Of a DNA stretch of 37,775 nucleotides, positions 15,443-24,785 are shown piece by piece; position 1 is the stretch's first letter; each line of letters opens with the position of its first letter. A program made the translations under genes and the position numbers. Source of the stretch: Roseomonas mucosa ATCC BAA-692. GTDB lineage: Bacteria; Pseudomonadota; Alphaproteobacteria; Acetobacterales; Acetobacteraceae. The DNA is taken from contig NZ_JHWD01000031.1 in assembly GCF_000622225.1 (NCBI RefSeq), positions 1 to 37,775 of the forward strand, given 5' to 3'. The notes below the pieces were generated by a model. That model was not told the origin of the DNA. It saw nothing but the letters and a program-made list of their open reading frames with translations, and did no database searches.

Positions 15443-18025
15443 ATGACTGACGCCGCCACGCCTGCCCGCTACGACTTCGCCGCTGCCGAACCGCGCTGGC
15501 AGGCGGAATGGGAGGCGCGTGGCTGCTTCGCCGTTCCCGACGTGCCCGACGGCACGAAGCCCAAGGCCTATGTGCTGGAGATGTTCCCCTACCCCTCCGG
15601 CAAGATCCATATGGGGCATGTGCGGAACTACACGCTGGGCGACGTGATCGCGCGGCACAAGCGCGCCACCGGCCATGCCGTGCTGCACCCGATGGGCTGG
15701 GACGCCTTCGGCCTGCCGGCGGAGAACGCGGCGCGCGACCGCGGCGTGCATCCGGCGAAGTGGACCTACGCCAACATCGGCGCCATGCGCGCCGAGCTGA
15801 AGCGCATGGGGCTGAGCCTGGACTGGAGCCGGGAGCTCGCCACCTGCGACCCGGAATACTATGGCCAGCAACAGGCGCTGTTCCTGGATTTCTGGAAGGC
15901 CGGGCTGGTCGAGCGCAAGGAGAGCTGGGTCAACTGGGACCCGGTGGACGGCACCGTCCTGGCCAACGAGCAGGTGATCGACGGGCGCGGCTGGCGTTCC
16001 GGCGCCATGGTCGAGAAGAAGTCGCTGAGCCAGTGGTTCCTGTCCATCACCCGCTTCGCGCCGGAGCTGCTGGAGGCGCTGGACGGGCTGGAGCGCTGGC
16101 CCGAACGCGTGCGGACGATGCAGGCGAACTGGATCGGCCGCAGCGAGGGTGCGCGGGTGCGCTTCGCGCTGGAGCAGCCGGTGGACGGCATCCCGGAGGT
16201 GGAGGTCTTCACCACCCGGCCGGACACGCTCTTCGGCATGAGCTTCCTGGCGGTCGCCGCCGAGCATCCGCTGGCCGCCGCGGCCGCCGCGCGCGATCCG
16301 GGGGCCGCGGGTTTCATCGCCGAGTGCCGCTCCGCCGGCACCTCCGAGGCGGCGATCGAGCAAGCGGAGAAGCGCGGCTTCGACACCGGCTTCCGCGTGC
16401 GGCACCCCTTCATCGAGGGCGCGACGTTTCCCGTCTGGATCGCCAACTTCGTGCTGATGGAATACGGCACAGGCTCGCTCTTCGGCTGCCCGGCGCATGA
16501 CCAGCGCGACCTGGACTTCGCGCGGAAATACGGGCTGGACGTGACGCCGGTGGTGCTGCCGAAAGGCGGGGACGCCGCCACCTTCACGGTGGGCGACATC
16601 GCCTTCACCGAGGACGGCGTGATGATCAACTCCGGCTTCCTGGACGGCAGGGACACCGCCTCCGCCAAGCGCGCCGCCATCGACGCGCTGGAGGAGAAGG
16701 GCGCCGGCCGCGGCGTGGTGAACTGGCGCCTGCGCGACTGGGGCGTGTCGCGCCAGCGCTACTGGGGCTGCCCGATCCCGGCGATCCATTGCGAGGCCTG
16801 CGGCGTCGTGCCGGTGCCGGTGGAGCAGCTTCCGGTGCGGCTGCCGGAGGACGTGGACTTCTCGAAACCCGGCAACCCGCTGGACCACCACCCGACCTGG
16901 AAGCACGTCGACTGCCCGCGATGCGGCGCGAAGGCGCGGCGCGAGACGGACACCTTCGACACCTTCGTGGACAGTTCCTGGTACTTCGCCCGCTTCACCG
17001 CGCCGCGCGCATCGACGCCGCTGGTGGCGGAGGCGGTGAACCACTGGATGCCGGTGGACCAGTACATCGGCGGCATCGAGCACGCGATCCTGCACCTGCT
17101 CTATTCGCGCTTCTTCACCCGCGCGCTGCACGGCATGGGGAAGGTGGCCACGCCCGAGCCCTTCGCCGGACTGTTCACCCAGGGCATGGTGACGCACGCC
17201 TCCTATCGCACCGCGGACGGCCGTTGGCTCTATCCGGAGGAGGTGGAGATCGCCCCCGACGGGACCGCCACGGCAGAGGCGACGGGCGAGGCCGTGACCA
17301 TCGGCCGCGGCGAGAAGATGTCGAAGTCGAAGAACAACACGGTCGATCCGGGCGCGATCATCGACCGCTTCGGCGCCGACACGGCGCGCTGGTTCATCCT
17401 CTCCGACAACCCGCCGGACCGCGACATGGAATGGTCCGAGGGCGGCGTCACCGGCGCGCACCGCTTCGTGCAGCGCCTGTGGCGGCTGGTGAGCAATGCC
17501 GTGGCGGACCTGCCCGCGCCCGGCACCGGGCCGGGCGAGGCGGGCCGGGCGCTGCGCCAGGCGACCCACCGCACCATCGCGGCGGTGAGCGAGGCCTGGC
17601 AGAGCTTCGCCTTCAATGTCGGCGTGGCCCGTATCCACGAGTTCGCCAATACGCTGGAAGCGGCGAAGGACGCCGACGGCGCTGCGCGGCGCGAGGGGCT
17701 GGAGGCGCTGGCCCGGCTGATCGCCCCGGCCATGCCGCATCTGGCGGAGGAGCTGTGGTCGATGCTGCGTCCCGGCGGGGAGAGGCTGGTGGCGGAGCTG
17801 GACTGGCCCGAGGCCGATCCGGCGTTGCTGGTGGCGGAAAGCATGACCATCGCCGTGCAGGTGCTGGGCAAGCTGCGCGCCACGATCCAGGTGCCGGTCG
17901 GGGCCGACGAGGCCGCGGTGGTCGCGGCGGCGGAGGCGGAGGAGAACGTGCGGCGCGCCATTGCCGGCAAGCCGGTGCGCAAGCGCATCTACGTGCCCGG
18001 CCGTATCGTCAACTTCGTCGTTTGA
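15443..18025 (+). CDS. leuS: Leucine--tRNA ligase
   Basis: Class I aminoacyl-tRNA synthetase that charges tRNA-Leu, cytoplasmic and essential. 860 residues, normal length. The HIGH-type motif is H56-M-G-H59 in [14 protein letters not shown]. The CP1 editing domain (about 225-420) includes [12 protein letters not shown] and the editing-pocket segment [20 protein letters not shown] is present at 625-629, and the C-terminal anticodon-binding and LeuRS-specific regions end [15 protein letters not shown]. The ATG at 15443 has GGAACGAG just upstream. It is first of leuS-lptE-holA, the usual alphaproteobacterial order. The 245-bp upstream region (15198-15442) shows no gene and serves as the divergent control region. 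Confidence 0.97.
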   Translation: MTDAATPARYDFAAAEPRWQAEWEARGCFAVPDVPDGTKPKAYVLEMFPYPSGKIHMGHVRNYTLGDVIARHKRATGHAVLHPMGWDAFGLPAENAARDRGVHPAKWTYANIGAMRAELKRMGLSLDWSRELATCDPEYYGQQQALFLDFWKAGLVERKESWVNWDPVDGTVLANEQVIDGRGWRSGAMVEKKSLSQWFLSITRFAPELLEALDGLERWPERVRTMQANWIGRSEGARVRFALEQPVDGIPEVEVFTTRPDTLFGMSFLAVAAEHPLAAAAAARDPGAAGFIAECRSAGTSEAAIEQAEKRGFDTGFRVRHPFIEGATFPVWIANFVLMEYGTGSLFGCPAHDQRDLDFARKYGLDVTPVVLPKGGDAATFTVGDIAFTEDGVMINSGFLDGRDTASAKRAAIDALEEKGAGRGVVNWRLRDWGVSRQRYWGCPIPAIHCEACGVVPVPVEQLPVRLPEDVDFSKPGNPLDHHPTWKHVDCPRCGAKARRETDTFDTFVDSSWYFARFTAPRASTPLVAEAVNHWMPVDQYIGGIEHAILHLLYSRFFTRALHGMGKVATPEPFAGLFTQGMVTHASYRTADGRWLYPEEVEIAPDGTATAEATGEAVTIGRGEKMSKSKNNTVDPGAIIDRFGADTARWFILSDNPPDRDMEWSEGGVTGAHRFVQRLWRLVSNAVADLPAPGTGPGEAGRALRQATHRTIAAVSEAWQSFAFNVGVARIHEFANTLEAAKDADGAARREGLEALARLIAPAMPHLAEELWSMLRPGGERLVAELDWPEADPALLVAESMTIAVQVLGKLRATIQVPVGADEAAVVAAAEAEENVRRAIAGKPVRKRIYVPGRIVNFVV

Positions 18026-18036
18026 GGGGGAAAGAC

Positions 18037-18585
18037 TTGCGCGAGCGCTGGAGCAGGCGGGCCCTTCTGGGCGTGACGGCAGGTGGCATGGCGGGGCTGC
18101 TCGGCGGTTGCGGCTTCCGGCCGCTCTATGCGCCGGGCGGCCAGTCGGCCGCCGCCGGCGCCACGCGGGAGGAGCTGGCCTCGGTGCAGGTCGCCCTGAT
18201 CCCGGAGCGCAGCGGGCAGCTCCTGCGCCGGACGCTGCAGCACCGGCTGGGCTCCGGCTATGGCGTGACGCCACGCTACGACCTGCGGGCCGCGCTGCAG
18301 ATCGGCGTGGAGCAGGAGGGCTTCCGCCGGGATGGCGCGGCCACCCGCTCCCGCTATGTCGTCACGGCCCCCTGGCAGCTCTACACGGCCGCGGTGCCGC
18401 CGGTGCTGGTCGCCAGCGGCGCGGAGACGAGCGCCGATGCCTGGAACCTGCCGGACAACCAGTTCTTCGCGGCCGATGTCGCCTCCGAGGCGGCGCAGCG
18501 CCGGCTGATCGACCTGATCTCCAACGATATCGTGGAGAAGGTCGCCATCGCCCTGTCCTCGCAGGCGGCGGGCCGGAGCGCCTGA
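18037..18585 (+). CDS. lptE: LPS assembly lipoprotein LptE
   Basis: Outer-membrane lipoprotein that plugs the LptD barrel and helps insert lipopolysaccharide. 182 residues from a TTG start at 18037, with GAGGGGG 7 nt upstream; no closer ATG exists in frame. The signal peptide has RR (7-8), a hydrophobic core and the lipobox LLGG-C25 followed by GFRPLY, the typical LptE start (CGFRPLY). The mature part shows the expected sequence of alternating strands and a terminal helix (LIDLISNDIVEKVAIAL). It starts 11 bp after leuS and precedes holA by 38 bp; this linkage is the classic leuS-lptE-holA unit. Confidence 0.93.
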   Translation: MRERWSRRALLGVTAGGMAGLLGGCGFRPLYAPGGQSAAAGATREELASVQVALIPERSGQLLRRTLQHRLGSGYGVTPRYDLRAALQIGVEQEGFRRDGAATRSRYVVTAPWQLYTAAVPPVLVASGAETSADAWNLPDNQFFAADVASEAAQRRLIDLISNDIVEKVAIALSSQAAGRSA

Positions 18586-18623
18586 CCCGGCCGCCCCGCG
18601 GACCGAGCTGAAGGAGCGGCGCC

Positions 18624-19658
18624 ATGCCCAAGATCGAGGCGCGCCGCGTCGCCGCCTTCCTGCGCGATCCCGGCGCGGCGCGGCTCGTGCTGCTCTATGG
18701 CGACGACCCCGGCCTGGTGCGGGAGCGTTCCGATGCGCTGCTGCGCGCCGTGGTCGGTGGCGACGATCCCTTCCGTGTGGCGGAGCTGGCGCGCGACCAG
18801 GCGCAGCGGGGCGGTGCCCTGGCAGGCGAGGCGGCGGCCCTGGCCATGACCGGCGGACGGCGCTTCGTGCGTGTTCGCGATGCCACGGATGCCCTGGCCC
18901 CGGCGGCGCGCGAGGTTCTGGCTGGGCGCGGCGAGGCGCTGGTGGTGCTGGAGGCGGGCGAACTGCCGAAGTCCTCCCGCCTGCGCGCCCTGGCCGAAGG
19001 GCCAGGCGAGGCGGTGGCGGTGGAATGCTGGCGCGAGCGCGGCGAGGCGCTGACCGCCAGCATCGGCGAGATCCTGCGCGAGGAAGGGGTGAAGGTGGAG
19101 CCTTCCGCCCTGGGCTGGCTGAGCGAGCGGCTGGGCGAGGACCGCCGCCTGATGCGCCGCAGCCTGGAAAAGCTCGCCCTCTATGTCGGGCCCGGCGGCA
19201 CGGTGGGGGAGGAGGATGTCCTCGCCTGCCTCGACGAGGGGATCAGCGCCGAGATCAGCGAGGCGTTGCTGAGCGCCACGGCGGGCGAGGTGCCGCGCAC
19301 GGATGGCCTGCTGGAAGGCGCCTTTTCCGAGGGGATCAACCCGGTGGCAGCGATCCGCGCTGCGCTGCGCCATGTGCAGCGGCTGCATCTGGCCGCGCTG
19401 GCTGTCGCGGCAGGGCAGCCGCCCGGCACGGCGATGCAGGCGCTGCGTCCCCCCGTCTTCTTCCGCGACAAGCCGGGCTTCGAGCGGGCGCTGCGGATCT
19501 GGCGCCCGGCCGCCCTGGCCGAGATGGGCGCCATGCTGCTGCGGGCCGAGGCGCGGGTGAAATCCGGCGGCACCGGCAAGCCCGTGCCCGACCGCGCCGT
19601 GGCGCGCGAGGCGGTGATGGCCCTGGCCCGCAGGGCGGCCACGCTGGCACGGCGCTAG
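18624..19658 (+). CDS. holA: DNA polymerase III subunit delta
   Basis: Clamp-loader subunit that opens the beta clamp. 344 residues, normal length. The N-terminal domain begins VAAFLRDPGAARLVLLYGDDPGLVRERSDAL, the usual HolA opening (a degenerate P-loop region without a working Walker A). The AAA+ middle contains DPFRVAEL and ALVVLEAGELPKSSRLR. The collar domain includes LSERLGEDRRLMRRSLEKLALY and the later AIRAALRHVQRLHLA. The ATG at 18624 is preceded by AAGGAG. It is third in the leuS-lptE-holA unit. Confidence 0.95.
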   Translation: MPKIEARRVAAFLRDPGAARLVLLYGDDPGLVRERSDALLRAVVGGDDPFRVAELARDQAQRGGALAGEAAALAMTGGRRFVRVRDATDALAPAAREVLAGRGEALVVLEAGELPKSSRLRALAEGPGEAVAVECWRERGEALTASIGEILREEGVKVEPSALGWLSERLGEDRRLMRRSLEKLALYVGPGGTVGEEDVLACLDEGISAEISEALLSATAGEVPRTDGLLEGAFSEGINPVAAIRAALRHVQRLHLAALAVAAGQPPGTAMQALRPPVFFRDKPGFERALRIWRPAALAEMGAMLLRAEARVKSGGTGKPVPDRAVAREAVMALARRAATLARR

Positions 19659-19792
19659 GCGCCCAGCCACCGAACCGGCCGGAAGGATGGCCGGAAGATG
19701 ACCATTCTGTGCGGTCCGATACAGCCGCGCCCGGAGAAAGCCTGCATCCTGCCCGGCACGTTCGGTCATCCCTGCCGAGCCCGGAGCCAGAC

Positions 19793-20143
19793 ATGCGCGA
19801 AGCCCTGACGCATTCCCAGCCGGTCCCCCTGGAGCCTGAAGGGCCGGTTCCGGCCCTGGCCGTCAGGGGAGCCACTGTCCTGCCCTCCGCGGAGGAGGCA
19901 GAGGCCCGGCTGGTCCGGGACTGGCTGGTGGTCGAAGGCATCCAGCGGCTCCTGGAGGAGCTGCATCCGGATATGCTGGAGCTCTTCGGGGATGTGCTGG
20001 AACAGGCGGCCCGCGATCTCCGCACCCGCTCCACCGGACCGCGCCTGCCGGAACCCCTGGCGGCGCGGAAAGCGGAAGGCGTCCGGCCCCGGGGCAGGGG
20101 ACGGGCGGCACAGGCCCCACGCGTCCGGCCCCCGCTCATCTGA
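19793..20143 (+). CDS. Small hypothetical protein
   Basis: 116 residues, not recognised. The centre (about 28-72) is a charged helical stretch (SAEEAEARLVRDWLVVEGIQRLLEELHPDMLELFGDVLEQAARDL), acidic and amphipathic. Both ends are Pro/Arg-rich and likely disordered; the C-terminus is very basic (RPRGRGRAAQAPRVRPP). A weak GGAGCC lies before the ATG. It is 134 bp after holA and ends just before repeat A4. The balanced helix argues that it is real; the tails could be spurious. No function is proposed. Confidence 0.5.
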   Translation: MREALTHSQPVPLEPEGPVPALAVRGATVLPSAEEAEARLVRDWLVVEGIQRLLEELHPDMLELFGDVLEQAARDLRTRSTGPRLPEPLAARKAEGVRPRGRGRAAQAPRVRPPLI

Positions 20144-20178
20144 CCCCTGCTGGTGAGTGTTGCGCTTCGTGGCTGACC

Positions 20179-20490
20179 GCCGGGGGAGAGGCTCTGCCTC
20201 TCGCCCCGGACCCCCTCTCCGCCAGGGACCGAAGCCGGTCCCCGGACCCCGGGCTTGCGTTGGCGCTGGTGGTAACCGTTACCCTGCGGCCTGATCCCTG
20301 GGAGCAGGTGGAGAGGCGGGGCTCCCGAAAAGAAAGATACCGTGTCCACGCGGGTGGCACCGGCAGTCCGCCGGAGAGCGATGCTCTCCGGCGCGATCCG
20401 GCGTCAGCGAGCGCCAGCGAACCGGGTCCAGGGCCCGCAGGGTCCTGGCGGATAGGGGGTCCGGGGGAAAGGCGCCGCCTTTCCCCTGGG
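20179..20490. repeat. Intergenic repeat family A, full copy (A4)
   Basis: Occupies the 358-bp gene-free gap 20144-20501. The left end has a GGGGGAGAGGC/GCCTCTCGCCCC hairpin followed by CGGACCCCCTCTCCGCCAGG. Internal stems are GGTAAC-C-GTTACC (20271-20283), GGGAGC/GCTCCC and CCGGAGAGC-GAT-GCTCTCCGG. The inner right hairpin is CCAGGGCCC-GCA-GGGTCCTGG, followed by GCGGATAGGGGGTCCGG and the terminal hairpin GGGGGAAAGGC/GCCTTTCCCC. The two ends are reverse complements of each other over roughly 45 bp with mismatches. The right hairpin lies 12 bp beyond the parB stop. Confidence 0.85.
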
Positions 20491-20501
20491 AGGGTGCAAC
20501 G

Positions 20502-21383
20502 TCAGGCGTCGCCCGGATGCGGTGCCGTGCCTGGTTTCAGCAGGCGCAGGACGCTTTCGAGCTGGTCGAGGTCCCGCCAGGACAGGACGAGCTTGCCGCC
20601 CTTGCCGGAACGCCGGATGGCCACGCCGAGGCCGAGGCGCTCGCCCAGGTCCTTTTCCAGCGCCTTGGTTTCCGGGTCCGACACCGTGCGGGCGGCATTG
20701 GGCCTGGCCGGGGTGGCGGCGGCCAGGGCCTCGGTCTGGCGGACGTTCAGCCCCCGGGTCACCACCTGTTCGGCCAGGGCCACGGGGTCGTCGGCGGTCA
20801 GCAGGGCGCGGGCGTGGCCGGCGGTGAGGGAGCCGGAGGAGAGCAGGGCGCGCACCTTGTCCGGCAGGTTCAGCAGGCGCAGCGTGTTGGCGACATGGCT
20901 GCGGCTCTTGCCCACCGCCTGGCCCAGCGTTTCCTGCTTCAGGCCGAAATCGTCGAGCAGGCGCTGGTAGCCGATCGCCTCCTCCAGCGGGTTCAGATCC
21001 TCGCGCTGCAGGTTCTCCACAAGGCCGGCCGCCATGGCGGTGCGGTCGTCGAAGTCGCGGACGACGACCGGCACCTCGTGCTGCTTGGCGAGCTGCGCCG
21101 CGCGCCAGCGGCGCTCGCCGCCGATGATCTGCCAGACGCCGCTGGTCCCGGGCTTCGGCCGCACCAGGATCGGCTGCAGGATGCCGTGCTCCCGGATGGA
21201 TTCCGCCAGCTCCTGCAGAGCCTCCTGTTCCATCGGGCCGCGCGGCTGGAAGGGGCCGGGCTCCAGCGCCTCGATCGGCAGCATGCGCTGGTGGTCGCTG
21301 GGGGAGGCGGTGGCGGCGACGGCGACGGGGGCATCACCCAGCAGGGCCGACAGGCCCATGCCGAGACGGGCAGGCTTCTTCAC
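20502..21383 (-). CDS. parB: Chromosome partitioning protein ParB
   Basis: CTP-dependent DNA clamp that loads at parS and spreads, acting with ParA in origin segregation. 293 residues. The N-terminal ParA-contact region (KKPARLGMGLSALLGD) is followed by the CTP-binding domain with PGPFQPR and G89-E-R-R-W-R-A95. The linker ENLQREDLNPLEEAIGYQRLL leads to the helix-turn-helix DNA-binding region (about 149-172, LGQAVGKSRSHVANTLRLLNLP). The C-terminal dimerisation segment contains KLVLSWRDLDQLESVLRLL. The start overlaps the parA stop as ATGA. Two parS-like sites lie in this window. Confidence 0.97.
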   Translation of the reverse strand: MKKPARLGMGLSALLGDAPVAVAATASPSDHQRMLPIEALEPGPFQPRGPMEQEALQELAESIREHGILQPILVRPKPGTSGVWQIIGGERRWRAAQLAKQHEVPVVVRDFDDRTAMAAGLVENLQREDLNPLEEAIGYQRLLDDFGLKQETLGQAVGKSRSHVANTLRLLNLPDKVRALLSSGSLTAGHARALLTADDPVALAEQVVTRGLNVRQTEALAAATPARPNAARTVSDPETKALEKDLGERLGLGVAIRRSGKGGKLVLSWRDLDQLESVLRLLKPGTAPHPGDA

Positions 21384-22264
21384 GGGGTCTCCTTCTCGGC
21401 GGCTTTTTCCTCCTCGGGAGCAGGGCCTGCCGTGCGCTTGCGGGCGCGTTCGCGCTTCAGCAGCTCGGCGGCGAGGCGGATATAGGCCTGTGCGCCCGCC
21501 GAGCGGGAATCGTAGAGGATCACCGGCAACCCGTGGGAGGGCGCCTCGCTGACCCGGACATTGCGGGGGATGGTGGTCTCGAAGACCTTGTCCTTGAAGA
21601 AGGAGCGCACATCGGCACCGACCAGTTCGGACAGGTTGTTGCGCCGGTCCACCATGGTCAGGACGATGCCTTCCAGCTCCAGCGCCGGGTTCAGGCCGCG
21701 CCGGACGCGGTCCAGCGTGCGGGCGATCTGGGAGACGCCTTCCAGCGCGAAGAACTCGGCCTGCAGCGGCACCAGCACGGAATGCGCGGCGACCAGCGCG
21801 TTCAGCGTCACCAGCCCCAGCGAGGGCGGGCAGTCGAAGATGATGCGGTCGTAGTCCTTCAGCACCTCGCCTCCGGCATCGAGCGCATCGACGAGGCGGC
21901 GCTCGCGCTTCTCCTCGTTCACCAGCTCGACCTCCGCCGCCGCGAGATCGGCATCGGCGGGGAGGAGGGAGAGGTTGGGGATCTGCGTCGGGGCGATCAC
22001 CTCGGCGAGGGTCTTCTGGCCGGTGAGCAGAGCATAGGTGCCGGCGCCGCGCTGGGCGCGCGGGCTGCCGAGGCCGGTGGAGGCGTTGCCCTGCGGATCG
22101 AGGTCGATCAGCAGCACCCGTTCGGTGGAGGCCAGGGCGGTGGCGAGGTTCACCGCGGTCGTGGTCTTGCCCACGCCACCCTTCTGGTTGGCGAGGGCGA
22201 GGCGGTGGGCCGGTCGGGAGGAGCCGGGGCCACGCCGCCGGGGAGAGTTATCAGAGGCCGGCAC
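21380..22264 (-). CDS. parA: Chromosome partitioning ATPase ParA
   Basis: Deviant Walker ATPase that forms a gradient on the nucleoid to pull ParB-parS complexes. 294 residues. The deviant Walker A motif is K28-G-G-V-G-K-T34, with LLIDLDPQGNAS (Walker A'-type Asp) and FDCPPSLGL (Walker B). The tail is charged and Lys/Glu-rich (RERARKRTAGPAPEEEKAAEKETP). The 20-residue N-terminal leader is basic. The start at 22264 overlaps the rsmG 3' end by 14 nt. Third gene of mnmG-rsmG-parA-parB. Confidence 0.97.
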   Translation of the reverse strand: MPASDNSPRRRGPGSSRPAHRLALANQKGGVGKTTTAVNLATALASTERVLLIDLDPQGNASTGLGSPRAQRGAGTYALLTGQKTLAEVIAPTQIPNLSLLPADADLAAAEVELVNEEKRERRLVDALDAGGEVLKDYDRIIFDCPPSLGLVTLNALVAAHSVLVPLQAEFFALEGVSQIARTLDRVRRGLNPALELEGIVLTMVDRRNNLSELVGADVRSFFKDKVFETTIPRNVRVSEAPSHGLPVILYDSRSAGAQAYIRLAAELLKRERARKRTAGPAPEEEKAAEKETP

Positions 22265-22844
22265 GTCGTATCCCGGAGATGCGGAGAAGAGTGGCGGAAG
22301 GGTCGGTCCCGCTGGGGAACCGTTCCACCGCCATGGACCATGAGGGGGTGGCCTCGGTCAACTCGGCCTCGGCGGTTTTGCCTTTCGGAAACAAGGCAAT
22401 GCCCTCCGGCGCCAGGAAGCGCGCGGCATAGGGCAGCAGCAGCCTGAGCGGCGCCAGCGCCCGGGCGGTCAGAACGCCCAGCGGGGGGAGGGTGGTGTCC
22501 TCGATCCGGCGTGGGTGCACGGTGACGTTGGTGGCGCCCAGCTCTCCCGCCACGGCCTGGAGGAAGGCGGATTTGCGCTTGTCCGACTCCACGAGGTTCC
22601 AGAGTCGCCCGGGCTCGGCCAGGGCCAGCACCATCCCAGGCAGCCCGCCGCCCGAGCCCAGATCGGCAGCGGGGGCCTGGTTGCCGGGAAGGAGGGGGAG
22701 GAGCTGGAGCGAGTCCTCGATATGCCGGGTGCGGAAGGCAGCGGCGTCGCGCGGGGCGATCAGGTTGATCCGCTCGTTCCAGCGCAGCAGCATCGCGGCA
22801 TAGGCATCCAGCCGTTCCCGCGTTTCACGTGGAACCGGGATCAT
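22251..22844 (-). CDS. rsmG: 16S rRNA (guanine-N7) methyltransferase RsmG
   Basis: Methylates N7 of G527 in 16S rRNA; loss gives low-level streptomycin resistance. 197 residues. It begins [30 protein letters not shown], with the SAM motif D61-LGSGGGLPG70 and the later [14 protein letters not shown] and ARALAPL. The start overlaps the mnmG stop as ATGA. Codons 4-8 (VPRET) are written by a parS-like site; VSRET-type starts on RsmG reflect the same embedded site in other alphaproteobacteria. The much longer upstream frame extension is a shadow of mnmG. Confidence 0.95.
   Translation of the reverse strand: MIPVPRETRERLDAYAAMLLRWNERINLIAPRDAAAFRTRHIEDSLQLLPLLPGNQAPAADLGSGGGLPGMVLALAEPGRLWNLVESDKRKSAFLQAVAGELGATNVTVHPRRIEDTTLPPLGVLTARALAPLRLLLPYAARFLAPEGIALFPKGKTAEAELTEATPSWSMAVERFPSGTDPSATLLRISGIRRAGL
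22822..22835. promoter_or_regulatory. parS: parS-like site in the 5' end of rsmG
   Basis: GTTTCACGTGGAAC on the + strand, differing by one base from the symmetric GTTTCACGTGAAAC core of chromosomal parS. It covers rsmG codons 4-8 and lies about 1.4 kb from the parB start, the usual place for a primary parS in this operon. Confidence 0.8.
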
Positions 22845-24715
22845 GCCGCCACCCCGCGCGGCTTCTCGGACAAGCGCCGCAGATGCCCGGCCAGCGCGGC
22901 GACGCCCGCCGGGGTGATGCCCGGCACGCGCCCGGCGATGCCCAGCGTGGCGGGACGGGCGGCGTCGAGCCGCTGGCGCATTTCGGTGGAAAGGCCAGGG
23001 ACCATGGCGAAATCCAGATCTTCGGGAATACGGAGACGCTCCTCCCGTTCCAGCAGGCGCATCTCGGCCTCTTGCCGACGCAGATAGGGGGCATAGAGCG
23101 CCTCGGCCTCCATCTGAGCCAGCACGGCCGGAGCGAGACCGCGCAGCCACGGGAAGGCGAGGCCGGCATCCGTGCCGGGCAGGGCGAGCACCTCCAGCAC
23201 CGTGCGCCGCTTGCCGTCCTCGTTCACCGGGATGCCGGCGGCGTTCAGGGCGCTGGGCGTGGCGCTCTCGGTGCGGGCGCGTTGCAGCGCCGCCTCGACC
23301 GCCCGGCCGAAGCCGGCGAAGCGGGCGGCGCGTTCCGGCCCGACGCAACCCCAGCGCAGGCCGAGCGCGGTCAGCCGCAGCCCGGCATTGTCGGCTCGCA
23401 GCGAGAGGCGGTGCTCGGCCCGCGCCGTCAGCATGCGGTAGGGCTCGCTCACCCCCTGGGTGGTCAGGTCGTCCACCAGCACGCCGAGATAGGCTTCGGA
23501 GCGGAGCAGCAGGCGGTCCTCCCGGAGCCCCCCGGCCCGGGCGGCGGCGTTGAGCCCGGCCAGCAGCCCCTGCGCGGCCGCTTCCTCATAGCCGGTGGTG
23601 CCGTTGACCTGCCCTGCCAGGAAGAGACCGGGCACCGACTTGGCCTCCAGCGTCGGGCGCAGGGCACGCGGGTCGAAGAAATCGTATTCCACCGCATAGC
23701 CGGGGCGCAGGATCACCGCCCGCTCCAGCCCTGGGATGGTCGCGATCATCGCCGCCTGGACTTCCGCCGGCAGGCTGGTGGAGATGCCGTTGGGATAGAC
23801 GGTCGGGTCGTCCAGCCCCTCCGGCTCCAGGAAGATCTGGTGCCGCTCCCGCTCCGCGAAGCGTACCACCTTGTCCTCGATGGAGGGGCAGTAGCGCGGG
23901 CCGCGGCCGGTGATCTGGCCGGAATGGATCGGTGCCTCGTGCAGCCTGGCGCGGATCAGCGCATGGGTTTCCGGGGTGGTGGCAGTGATGCCGCATTCCA
24001 CCTGCCGGTTCGCGATCCGCTCCGTCATCCAGGACAGCGGTTCGGGCACCGCGTCGCCCGGCTGCATCTCCAGCGCGGCCCAGTCGATCGTCCGCCCGTC
24101 CAGGCGTGGCGGCGTGCCGGTCTTCAGCCGGGCGGTCGGCAGGCCCAGCGCCTCCAGCGCCAGGGCCAGCCCGACCGAGGGCGCATCGCCGACCCGGCCG
24201 GCGGCCTCGCGGCGCCGCCCGACGTGGATCTCCCCGCGCAGGAAGGTCCCGGCCGTCACCACCAGCGCGCCGCAGCGCAGCCGCGCGCCATCCGACAGCA
24301 GCACGGCCGAGACGGCGCCGGAGGCATCGCGTTCCAGCCCCTCCGCCGCACCTTCGCGCAGGGTGAGGCCCGGCACCGCCCGCAGCAGGCCCTGCACGGC
24401 GGTGCGGTAGAGCGCCCGGTCGGCCTGGGCACGCGGCCCGCGCACCGCCGGTCCCTTGCTGGCGTTCAGCAGCTTGAAATGGATGCCTGCCGCATCGGCG
24501 GCCCGGCCCATGATGCCGTCCAGCGCATCGACCTCGCGCACCAGATGCCCCTTGCCGACCCCGCCGATCGCCGGGTTGCAGGACATCTCTCCCAGCCGGT
24601 CCAGCCGGTGGGTCAGCAGCAGCGTGCGCGCCCCGCAGCGCGCGGCGGCGGCGGCAGCCTCGGTGCCGGCATGGCCGCCACCCACCACCACAACATCCCA
24701 GAAGCTCTCACTCAT
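22841..24715 (-). CDS. mnmG: tRNA uridine-5-carboxymethylaminomethyl modification enzyme MnmG
   Basis: FAD enzyme that, with MnmE, installs the cmnm5 group on the wobble uridine of several tRNAs. 624 residues, normal length. The FAD motif is [14 protein letters not shown] (8-21). Further marks are [66 protein letters not shown], and the C-terminal tRNA-binding domain with [13 protein letters not shown]. The ATG at 24715 gives the family N-terminus [12 protein letters not shown]; the longer frame is repeat sequence. First gene of the mnmG-rsmG-parA-parB unit. Its partner mnmE, commonly adjacent and co-directional, is 13 kb away and divergent here. Confidence 0.97.
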   Translation of the reverse strand: MSESFWDVVVVGGGHAGTEAAAAAARCGARTLLLTHRLDRLGEMSCNPAIGGVGKGHLVREVDALDGIMGRAADAAGIHFKLLNASKGPAVRGPRAQADRALYRTAVQGLLRAVPGLTLREGAAEGLERDASGAVSAVLLSDGARLRCGALVVTAGTFLRGEIHVGRRREAAGRVGDAPSVGLALALEALGLPTARLKTGTPPRLDGRTIDWAALEMQPGDAVPEPLSWMTERIANRQVECGITATTPETHALIRARLHEAPIHSGQITGRGPRYCPSIEDKVVRFAERERHQIFLEPEGLDDPTVYPNGISTSLPAEVQAAMIATIPGLERAVILRPGYAVEYDFFDPRALRPTLEAKSVPGLFLAGQVNGTTGYEEAAAQGLLAGLNAAARAGGLREDRLLLRSEAYLGVLVDDLTTQGVSEPYRMLTARAEHRLSLRADNAGLRLTALGLRWGCVGPERAARFAGFGRAVEAALQRARTESATPSALNAAGIPVNEDGKRRTVLEVLALPGTDAGLAFPWLRGLAPAVLAQMEAEALYAPYLRRQEAEMRLLEREERLRIPEDLDFAMVPGLSTEMRQRLDAARPATLGIAGRVPGITPAGVAALAGHLRRLSEKPRGVAA

Positions 24716-24785
24716 GCGGGCCCGTATAGCGCTAGGGCCGGGCCGGTGCATCCTCCTTGGCAGGGGGAAGGCTGGTGGTTGCCCG

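Noticed and set aside
15242-18274. About 1000-codon minus-strand frame opposite leuS
   Set aside because: Antisense shadow of leuS, rich in His, Arg and Ala with no recognisable domain; leuS is certain.
22251-24715. Replication origin (oriC) next to parAB
   Set aside because: I looked for TTATCCACA-type DnaA boxes in the window and found none clustered; the origin may be near but is not seen here.
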